From contig JACIYN010000023.1 in NCBI GenBank assembly GCA_014359885.1, positions 113,733 to 177,732 on the forward strand: a DNA stretch of 64,000 nt, given 5' to 3'. The translations under genes and the position numbers were made by a program. Shown piece by piece: positions 8,873 to 15,543 of the stretch. The stretch comes from Desulfacinum sp. GTDB taxonomy: Bacteria > Desulfobacterota > Syntrophobacteria > Syntrophobacterales > DSM-9756. Numbering within the stretch: position 1 is the stretch's first letter; each line of letters begins with the position of its first letter. Below the pieces are notes generated by a model. That model was not told the origin of the DNA. It did not search any database and saw only the letters and a list, made by a program, of their open reading frames with translations.

Positions 8873-11050
8873 ATGGCGGAGCAGGGTCGTTTCGGAACCT
8901 TCACGGGCGTTTTCACCCCCAACGTACTGACGATTCTCGGCATCATCCTGTTTCTTCGCATCGGCTGGGTCGTGGGCCAGGCGGGACTGGCCGGATCCCT
9001 GCTCATCATCCTCCTGGCCAATGCGGTTTCGCTCCTCACGGGTCTCTCCCTTTCGGCCATCTCCACCAACATGTTCGTCCGGACCGGCGGCCCCTACTAC
9101 ATGATTTCCAGGACGCTGGGCCTGGAAATCGGCGGCGCCATCGGCCTGTCCCTGTATCTGTCCCAGGCCATCTCGGTGGCTTTCTATCTCATCGGTTTCA
9201 CGGAGGCCTTCATCAGCGTCTTTCCTCTGGCGGATCCGCGCCTGCTGGCTTCGGGGCTGGCCCTGGCCTTCGGGATCCTGGCCTTCGTGGGGGCGGACTT
9301 CGCCCTGAAAATCCAGTTGGGAATCCTGGCGGCCCTGGCCCTTTCTCTGGTTTCCGTCTTTTCGGGATCCTGGGACGCCTGGCATCCGCCCACCCTGTGG
9401 GCGTCGGCCCAGGGGGGAGCCTCCTTCTGGGCCGTCTTTTCCATCTTCTTTCCGGCGGTGACGGGCATTACCGTGGGCGCCAGCATGTCGGGGGACCTGA
9501 AGGACCCCATGCGGAGCATCCCCCTGGGAACGTTGAGTGCCATCGGCGTCACCGCCCTGATCTATGTGGCCACGGCGGTGTGGTTGGCGGTGCACGTGCC
9601 GGTGGACACCCTCCTGACGGACTCCATGGTGCTTTACCGCATCGCCCGGTGGCCCGTGCTCGTCCTGGTGGGAGTCTGGGCCTCCACGCTCTCGTCGGCC
9701 CTGGGCAGCATCCTGGCCGCCCCCCGGATCCTGAAGGCCCTCGCCATGGACGGGGTCGTCCCGCGCCTTCTCGGCCACCAGCTGGGAAGCGCCACCGAAC
9801 CCAGGATGGCGGTGGTGCTCACGACCCTGATCGCCCTGGCGGTCATCTGGATGGGCAACCTGGATTTCGTGGCTCCCATCATCACCATGTTCTTCCTGAA
9901 CACCTACGGGATGATCAATCTGACCGCCGGGCTGGAACGGCTGGTGGGCAACCCGTCGTTCCGGCCCCAATTCAAGGTTCCCTGGATCCTGTCGCTTTTG
10001 GGGGCTGCGGGGTGCTACACGAGCATGTTCCTCATCGACGCCCGGGCCACGGTGGCGGCCGTCTTTCTCAGCTACGGAGTCTTCTTCCTGCTGAAGAGGC
10101 GTTCGCTGCGCCACGACTGGGGGGACATCCGAAGCGGCATCTGGCTGAGCATCGCCCGATTCGCCCTCATGGGCCTGGAGACCGTCCCCTGGCACATCAA
10201 GAACTGGCGGCCCAACCTGGTGGTCTTTCTGCGGTCGCCCCAGAAGCAGGAAAGCCTGCTCACGCTGGGCACCTGGATGGCCAGGGCGCGCGGTTTCGTC
10301 ACCTTCTACCACGTCATCGAGGGCGACGTGGAGGCGCTGGCGGGCAAGGGCTACCGCCGGACATCCCGGCGCTTCATGCAGAAGTATCTGACGGAAAAGG
10401 GAATCCTGGCCTTCACCGAGTCGAGCATCGTGGACGATCTTTATGGAGGTGCCGTCTCCATCCTTCAGGCCCACGGTCTTGCGGGCCTCGAACCCAACAT
10501 GGTGCTCATGGGATGGGCCGGCCGTCGCTCCGCCCAGGCGGAGCAGCTCCTGCTCACGAGGAAACTGACCGCTCTCAACAAATCGGTGCTCTTCCTGCGA
10601 ACCCATGAGGAAAGGGGATTCGGCGCCCACGGCCTCATCGATGTTTGGTGGCGCGGCCGGGACCGAAACGGGGAACTGATGCTCCTCATCGCCCACATCC
10701 TCCGTCAGAGCGAACCCTGGCAGAAGGCGCGGATCCGCCTCCTGCAACTGGCGGAAAGGGAAGAAGGGGTGGAAGGCATCCGGAACCATCTGGAGCAGCT
10801 GCTCCACCAGGTTCGCGTGGAGGCGGAGGTCGTGGTCTTCACCCGGGCGGATCCCCGCCAGCCCTTCACCTCCGTGCTTCGCCAGCAAAGCGGACAGAGC
10901 GACCTGACCCTCCTGGGCATGCGGGTGCCCGAGCCCGAGGAAGTCCTGGGCTACGCGGAAGAGATCGACCGGACGATCCTTCCCCTGGGTTCGGTTCTTT
11001 TGGTGAGAAACGGAGAGACGGAAAGCATCCTGGAAGAGGAGGCTCTTTAG
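8873..11050 (+). CDS. APC/SLC12-type cation-chloride cotransporter-like permease
   Basis: 725 residues from the ATG at 8873, which has an excellent AAGGAGG eight bases upstream; in-frame ATGs at 8744 and 8849 are less likely. About twelve membrane helices fill residues 20-450, starting with the unwound-helix motif TILGIILFLRIGWVVGQAG typical of SLC12 and APC carriers. A cytoplasmic C-terminal domain of about 270 residues follows, resembling that of the Na-K-Cl/K-Cl cotransporter family (LTLLGMRVPEPEEVLGYAEE). The inferred role is coupled movement of inorganic cations and chloride, or amino acids, across the inner membrane. The terC-like gene follows after three bases, so they are probably one transcript. 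Confidence 0.85.
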   Translation: MAEQGRFGTFTGVFTPNVLTILGIILFLRIGWVVGQAGLAGSLLIILLANAVSLLTGLSLSAISTNMFVRTGGPYYMISRTLGLEIGGAIGLSLYLSQAISVAFYLIGFTEAFISVFPLADPRLLASGLALAFGILAFVGADFALKIQLGILAALALSLVSVFSGSWDAWHPPTLWASAQGGASFWAVFSIFFPAVTGITVGASMSGDLKDPMRSIPLGTLSAIGVTALIYVATAVWLAVHVPVDTLLTDSMVLYRIARWPVLVLVGVWASTLSSALGSILAAPRILKALAMDGVVPRLLGHQLGSATEPRMAVVLTTLIALAVIWMGNLDFVAPIITMFFLNTYGMINLTAGLERLVGNPSFRPQFKVPWILSLLGAAGCYTSMFLIDARATVAAVFLSYGVFFLLKRRSLRHDWGDIRSGIWLSIARFALMGLETVPWHIKNWRPNLVVFLRSPQKQESLLTLGTWMARARGFVTFYHVIEGDVEALAGKGYRRTSRRFMQKYLTEKGILAFTESSIVDDLYGGAVSILQAHGLAGLEPNMVLMGWAGRRSAQAEQLLLTRKLTALNKSVLFLRTHEERGFGAHGLIDVWWRGRDRNGELMLLIAHILRQSEPWQKARIRLLQLAEREEGVEGIRNHLEQLLHQVRVEAEVVVFTRADPRQPFTSVLRQQSGQSDLTLLGMRVPEPEEVLGYAEEIDRTILPLGSVLLVRNGETESILEEEAL

Positions 11051-11053
11051 ACC

Positions 11054-11776
11054 ATGCTGCTGGAGAACTTGTGGACCCTGGAAAACGCCGCGGCCCTGGT
11101 GACCTTGACCGCCATGGAGCTGGTGCTGGGCATCGACAACATCGTTTTCATCGCCATCGTGAGCGGCCGGCTGCCGGCGGGACAACAGGAGAAGGCCAGG
11201 CGGCTGGGCCTCTTCGGCGCCATGTTTCTCCGGATCGCCCTGCTTCTGGCCATCGCCGCCATGATGCGCCTGACGGCCCCCCTCTTTCACCTCCTCTCCC
11301 ATCCGGTGTCAGGACGGGATCTCATCCTGCTGGCCGGCGGACTCTTTCTCATCGCCAAGGGCACCCACGAGATCCACAACAAACTGGAAGGAACCGGAGA
11401 GGAAGCAGGGCGGAAGGGAGCCGGCAAGGCCACCTTCGGTGCCGTGGTCTTTCAGATCCTGGTCCTGGACCTCGTCTTTTCCATCGACTCCATCATTACC
11501 GCCGTGGGCATGGCCCGGCATGTGGGGGTCATGATTGCCGCCATCGTCCTGGCGGTGGGGGCCATGATGCTCTTCGCCGGAGCGGTCAGCGCCTTCATCG
11601 ATCGGCACCCCACGGTGAAGATGCTGGCCCTCAGCTTTCTCCTTCTCATCGGCGTCATGCTGGTGGCCGAGGGCTTCGGAAAGCACATCGAACGGGGCTA
11701 CATCTACTTCGCCATGGGCTTTTCGCTCTTCGTGGAGCTTCTCAACCTCAAGGTGCGCAGGGCCTCGGGAACCTGA
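11054..11776 (+). CDS. TerC family integral membrane protein
   Basis: 240 residues, starting three bases after the permease gene. Multiple membrane helices carry the two signature acidic motifs of TerC/Alx proteins: LGIDNIVFIAIV near residue 25 and LDLVFSIDSIITAVG near residue 140. Members have been linked to tellurite resistance and manganese export. Co-transcription with an SLC12-like carrier suggests a metal or ion homeostasis role; this is inference. Confidence 0.9.
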   Translation: MLLENLWTLENAAALVTLTAMELVLGIDNIVFIAIVSGRLPAGQQEKARRLGLFGAMFLRIALLLAIAAMMRLTAPLFHLLSHPVSGRDLILLAGGLFLIAKGTHEIHNKLEGTGEEAGRKGAGKATFGAVVFQILVLDLVFSIDSIITAVGMARHVGVMIAAIVLAVGAMMLFAGAVSAFIDRHPTVKMLALSFLLLIGVMLVAEGFGKHIERGYIYFAMGFSLFVELLNLKVRRASGT

Positions 11777-11825
11777 ACCCCCGGGATTCCTTCCAACGGG
11801 TTCATCGATCCCCGCACGCTACGCG

Positions 11826-11844
11826 GGCGGGGAAAAACCCCGCC
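11826..11844. repeat. GGCGGGG/CCCCGCC hairpin
   Basis: Seven-base arms with an AAAAA loop, about 50 bases after the terC-like gene. There is no T-run on either strand, so a terminator role is doubtful. A similar hairpin is at 23265-23285, suggesting a dispersed repeat. Confidence 0.55.
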
Positions 11845-11955
11845 TCTGCCCGCGACGTTCGGCGGCTTTGCAGGGCCGGGCGTTGTTGGAGGGGCGAAGA
11901 TGGGGTATGTTTGGACGGTGGAGATACCTACGATCGCCAATCCGCGTGTGGCCCG

Positions 11956-12198
11956 ATGAAGGTTCAGGGGTTATCGATCCTCAGTGAGATCAAGGATATC
12001 GAGGCCATTGCCTCAGGCCGAGGCGTGCATATTAGGCGATATCTGGAGCGCCACTACGGTCCGGGACGTTGGCGGAATATGAAGGGTATCGCCGTCGTGC
12101 AACTTGCGGACGGAACCACTTGCGAGGCCGAAATTCACTGGTACGAAGCCCATGGAATTGGTCGCAGGGATTTTAAGATCAAGAGGTTGATCCGATGA
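11956..12198 (+). CDS. Small conserved-looking protein, first of an overlapping pair
   Basis: 80 residues from the ATG at 11956. Strongly basic, with ASGRGVHIRRYLERHYGPGRW followed by a beta-rich GIAVVQLADGTTCEAEIHWYEAHGIG segment. No membrane or signal segment. Base composition is visibly lower in GC than in neighbouring genes. The stop overlaps the start of the next small gene by four bases (ATGA), so the two are translationally coupled. I recall similar uncharacterised pairs in diverse bacteria but can name no family. The ribosome site is weak. Confidence 0.7.
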   Translation: MKVQGLSILSEIKDIEAIASGRGVHIRRYLERHYGPGRWRNMKGIAVVQLADGTTCEAEIHWYEAHGIGRRDFKIKRLIR

Positions 12199-12422
12199 TT
12201 GAATACGTGGTCTGCATCAACAATAAGGACAACCCGGCAAGCTTGATCGTAGGTAAGATCTATCGCAAGCTGCCGGATCCCGAAGCGGAAGCCCATCATA
12301 TGCTCCGCATACTGGATGAAGATCTATCCGAACCGGATGGATACCTTTATCCAGAATCCATGTTTCTTCCTGTGAACCTGTCGGACGAAACGAAAAAGTT
12401 GTTGATGGCCGTTGGAATATGA
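12195..12422 (+). CDS. Small conserved-looking protein, second of an overlapping pair
   Basis: 75 residues, acidic, beginning MIEYVVCINNKDNPASL with a Y-x-K-L-x-D-P motif (YRKLPDPEAE) and LYPESMFLPV near the end. Opposite in charge to its upstream partner, which hints at a complex. The lower GC content and flanking palindromic repeats at 11826 and 12428 suggest the pair was gained as a unit. A toxin-antitoxin or immunity role is possible but unsupported. Confidence 0.7.
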   Translation: MIEYVVCINNKDNPASLIVGKIYRKLPDPEAEAHHMLRILDEDLSEPDGYLYPESMFLPVNLSDETKKLLMAVGI

Positions 12423-12427
12423 CCAAT

Positions 12428-12455
12428 GCAGGGGCGAACGATGATTCGGCCCCAC
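12428..12455. repeat. Degenerate copy of the GTAGGGGCGAAT palindrome
   Basis: Related to 6657-6684 with several mismatches (GCAGGGGCGAACGATGATTC...). It sits directly after the small-gene pair and before the mechanosensitive channel gene. Confidence 0.65.
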
Positions 12456-12536
12456 GTCCCGCGTGCATTGAAAACGGAACGTGTTGTTTCGTGTAATCGC
12501 CCCATGAGCGGCCACGCCGAAAGAAGGAGGTGCAAG

Positions 12537-13967
12537 GTGGGTTTGGTTTCGTGGATACGGAAGCCCTTTCGAACCCTTTTGGTCGTTGTCCTCGGCTCGG
12601 TGTTCCTGGCCGGTCCGGTGGGGTCCGCCTGGGGGCAGGCCCCGGTATCCGCTCCCGCCTCTCAGCAGACCGCCCCGGCCGACGGAAACGGAGAGGGAGC
12701 CCCCAAGGAGCCGCTGCTTCCTCTTCCCAAGGAAAAGGTGACGCCCGTTCAGACCGAAAAGATCGACCAGGCGGCCCAAAAGATCGGGGCAAACATCGAT
12801 CGGATCAGCGAAAGGGCGTCCCGCCGCCTGGGCAAATGGGTGGATGCGAAGATTGCCTACGGCATCAGCTGGCTGAAGCTCATGGTCTGCGCCGGGCTCC
12901 TCTTTGGGGTGGTGATCTTCGAGCGGCTGGTGCGTGCGCTGCTGCGCCGAAGGCTGCAGAGGCTGGAAGCGGCGGGGGAAAAGGACGGGTGGGTCTACCT
13001 CGCCCTGGAAACCCTCCACAAGCCCCTCACCCTCTTCATCTGGGTCTACGGCGTCTATGCGGCCCTGTCCCCGCTCTTCGGCCACTTCCAATCCCCCGAC
13101 GGCACCAACCTGGTCCACACGGTGGCCAGTCGGACCGCCGACGTGGGCGGCACCATCGTCCTCATCTGGGTCATCTACCGGCTGGTGGCGGTGGTGGATG
13201 TGCGCCTGAAGCAATGGGCGAGCACCACGGAAAGCACCATCGACGACATGCTGGTCCCCCTGGTGGGCAAGACCCTCCGGATCTTCGTGGCGGCCGTGGG
13301 CGCCATCATGGTGCTCCAGACCCTCACGGGCATCGACGTGGGCCCGCTCATCGCCTCCCTGGGAATCGGCGGCCTGGCCCTGGCCCTGGCGGCCAAGGAA
13401 TCGGTGGCCAACTTTTTCGGCACCCTGACCATCCTCTTCGACAAGCCCTTCCAGGTGGGGGAACGCATCCTGGTGGACGGCTACGACGGGATCGTGGAAT
13501 CCGTGGGGTTTCGAAGCATCCGGCTTCGGACCCTGACGGGGCACCTGGTGACCGTGCCCAACGAAAAGGTGGTCAACTCCCCCATTGAAAACGTGGGGAA
13601 ACGCCCCCACATCCGCTGGCTCACCAACATCACCATCACCTACGACACGCCGCCGGAAAAGGTGGAGCGCGCCGTGGAGATCATCCGCACCCTCCTGGAA
13701 AACCACGAAGGCATGCACCCGGACTTTCCGCCCCGGGTCGTTTTCAACGGATTCAACGACTGGAGCCTCAACATCATGGTGATCGCCTGGTACCACCCGC
13801 CCGACTACTGGGCCTACCAGGCCTGGCTCCAAAAGACCTGCCTGGCGATCCTGAAGGCCTTCAACGAGGAGGGCATCGAGTTCGCCTTCCCCACCCGGAC
13901 CCTCTACCTGGCCAACGACGACCGCCGCCAGCTCAAGCTCCGGATGCTCCAAGGGGAAACCTCATGA
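12537..13967 (+). CDS. MscS-family mechanosensitive ion channel with signal peptide
   Basis: 476 residues from a GTG at 12537, preceded by AAGGAGG; the longer frame from 12426 runs through a repeat and is rejected. A signal peptide (SWIRKPFRTLLVVVLGSVFLAG) precedes a Gln/Pro/Ala-rich linker and several helices. The pore helix and beta domain match MscS: GPLIASLGIGGLALALAAK, then FGTLTILFDKPFQVGERI. Larger than E. coli MscS (286 residues), so it resembles the YbdG/YnaI type. Expected role: inner-membrane release valve under osmotic downshift. A second, larger channel of the family lies at 15534. Confidence 0.9.
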   Translation: MGLVSWIRKPFRTLLVVVLGSVFLAGPVGSAWGQAPVSAPASQQTAPADGNGEGAPKEPLLPLPKEKVTPVQTEKIDQAAQKIGANIDRISERASRRLGKWVDAKIAYGISWLKLMVCAGLLFGVVIFERLVRALLRRRLQRLEAAGEKDGWVYLALETLHKPLTLFIWVYGVYAALSPLFGHFQSPDGTNLVHTVASRTADVGGTIVLIWVIYRLVAVVDVRLKQWASTTESTIDDMLVPLVGKTLRIFVAAVGAIMVLQTLTGIDVGPLIASLGIGGLALALAAKESVANFFGTLTILFDKPFQVGERILVDGYDGIVESVGFRSIRLRTLTGHLVTVPNEKVVNSPIENVGKRPHIRWLTNITITYDTPPEKVERAVEIIRTLLENHEGMHPDFPPRVVFNGFNDWSLNIMVIAWYHPPDYWAYQAWLQKTCLAILKAFNEEGIEFAFPTRTLYLANDDRRQLKLRMLQGETS

Positions 13968-14096
13968 GGGATCACGACAAACCTCGCCACCCCGTACGGA
14001 GAAAGCGCCAACCGGGGCCCATCTTTTCCCTGGGACCGCGGGCGTTCCGCCGGCATCTTAGGAACATGTCGGGGAACGCCAGGGATGAGCGCTTTT

Positions 14097-14221
14097 CTCG
14101 TAGCGCAGCCCTTCAGGGCTGCGGAAGAATCCCCACACGTCGGATGGTCCATCGTGTATATCCTTTCACTTCATGGAGTTACGATGGCCCTTTCCGCGGG
14201 GCTGAAGCCCCGCGGCTACGG
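14097..14221 (-). repeat. Composite palindromic repeat element, copy 2 (inverted)
   Basis: Matches 6382-6512 in reverse complement: CTCGTAG end, CGCAGCCCT/AGGGCTGCG hairpin, a core including CACTTCATG and TTACGATGG, then the CCGCGGGGC/GCCCCGCGG hairpin and a CTACG end. Most differences from copy 1 lie in the core. Confidence 0.8.
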
Positions 14222-14356
14222 AAAAGGAAAGATCCTTTGTTGGGTGCTTAAGGAAAGGAATTCTCAGACAAGCTCCTTGGGGGCCGGAGGGTCGCGCTCC
14301 CAGGAAAGTCATGCCGGCCACACAGAAGGAAACGCGCCTTGCAGAAGCAAGGCACT

Positions 14357-14384
14357 GTAGGGGCGAGTGATGATTCGCCCCTAC
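14357..14384. repeat. 28-base palindrome of the GTAGGGGCGAAT family
   Basis: Arms GTAGGGGCGA(G/A)T and ATTCGCCCCTAC; the left arm has one change from the copy at 6657-6684. It lies about 95 bases before corA. Confidence 0.8.
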
Positions 14385-14478
14385 AGACCGTGACCGCAAA
14401 GGATGAACATGGGGCAGATACGGACGCCGACAAGGGCTCTGGAAGAATGCACGCTTCTTTTTCCCGGAAGGAAAGGCC

Positions 14479-15543
14479 ATGAAAGAGGAAGCGAAGAGAT
14501 CCGCCAAGCAGCCGGGGCTGCCTCCCGGCACGCTGGCCTTTGTGGGGAGGAAGCGGACCGAAAGCGTTCGCATCCGCGTGGTGGACTACGGCCGGGAGGT
14601 GCTGGAGACCTTTGACCTGGAACAGGTGGAGGACTGTTCCGACCTGACCCGCCGGCACACCAACCTGTGGGTGCACATGAGCGGCCTCCATCGGGTGGGC
14701 GTCGTGGAACGACTGGGGCACTGCTTCCAAATACCACCCCTGATCCTGGAGGATATCCTCAACACGGGCCACCGCCCCAAGGTGGAGTTTTTCGACCAGG
14801 GCATCTTCGTTCTGCTCAAATTCTTCTCCATGGACCCGATAACGGCGGCCATGGAGGTGGAGCAGGTCTGTTTCGTGCTGACGGAAGAGGCGCTTGTGAG
14901 CTTCCAGGAAAGCGACCGGCCGATTTTCGAGCCCGTCATCAAAAGGCTTTCCAACCCCCGAAGCCGCCTCCGGCAATCCGGGCCGGACTATCTGCTCTAC
15001 TGCTTGATGGATCTGGTGGTGGACCACTATTTCGTGGTACTGGAGGCCCTGGGAGACCGCATCGAGGACCTGGAGGAGGCCCTGTTCGATGAGCAGTGGC
15101 GGGAACTGCTGGACGACATCCACCGCGTTCGGAGGCAGTGCCTGTTCATGCGACGGGCAACCCTGCCGCTGCGGGAGGCGGTGAGCGTCTTGTGGCGCGA
15201 AGAGGGGTCTCTCATGAAGGAGACGACCCAGCCGTACCTGAAGGATCTCTACGAACACGTGCTCCAGGCGCTGGACATCCTGGACAACCACAGGGAAATG
15301 GGCTCGGCCCTCCTGGAGGTTTATCTTTCCACCCAGAGCAACCGCATGAACGAGGTCATGAAGGTCCTCACCATCATCGCCACCATCTTCATCCCCGTCA
15401 CCTTCATCGCGGGCGTCTACGGGATGAACTTCGAACACATGCCGGAACTGAAATGGCCGTGGGCCTACCCGGCGGTGTGGATCGTCATGATCGCCGTGGG
15501 CGTTCTCATGCTCCTCTTTTTCAGGAAGAAGCGATGGCTCTAG
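14479..15543 (+). CDS. corA: CorA-type magnesium/cobalt transporter
   Basis: 354 residues, full length for the family. A soluble N-terminal funnel domain leads through a long helix (EALGDRIEDLEEALFDEQW) to two C-terminal membrane helices. The selectivity signature YGMNFEHMPE sits between them at about residues 314-323. The C-terminus ends in basic residues as expected. It forms a pentameric inner-membrane channel for Mg2+ (and Co2+ or Ni2+). The last ten bases overlap the start of the large mechanosensitive channel gene, marking the head of a six-gene operon. Confidence 0.95.
   Translation: MKEEAKRSAKQPGLPPGTLAFVGRKRTESVRIRVVDYGREVLETFDLEQVEDCSDLTRRHTNLWVHMSGLHRVGVVERLGHCFQIPPLILEDILNTGHRPKVEFFDQGIFVLLKFFSMDPITAAMEVEQVCFVLTEEALVSFQESDRPIFEPVIKRLSNPRSRLRQSGPDYLLYCLMDLVVDHYFVVLEALGDRIEDLEEALFDEQWRELLDDIHRVRRQCLFMRRATLPLREAVSVLWREEGSLMKETTQPYLKDLYEHVLQALDILDNHREMGSALLEVYLSTQSNRMNEVMKVLTIIATIFIPVTFIAGVYGMNFEHMPELKWPWAYPAVWIVMIAVGVLMLLFFRKKRWL

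Larger units (their letters stand above)
13968..14478. other. Repeat-rich intergenic region before corA
   Basis: No supported gene. It holds the inverted copy of the composite repeat element (14097-14221), a GGAGCTTGTCTGAGAA-like end at about 14261-14277 (read on the minus strand) and the palindrome at 14357-14384. Sequence near 14030-14060 also resembles, in inverted orientation, part of 6600-6640. The arrangement mirrors the 6184-6955 gap, as if both gaps collected the same elements. Confidence 0.75.

Noticed and set aside
8756..11302. Long minus-strand open frame of about 850 codons
   Set aside because: Antisense to the carrier and TerC genes, rich in His, Gln, Gly and Asp as expected for a GC-driven shadow frame, and without a ribosome site.
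13968..14478. Insertion sequence or transposase remnant
   Set aside because: No frame resembles a transposase; the content is fully accounted for by short palindromic elements.
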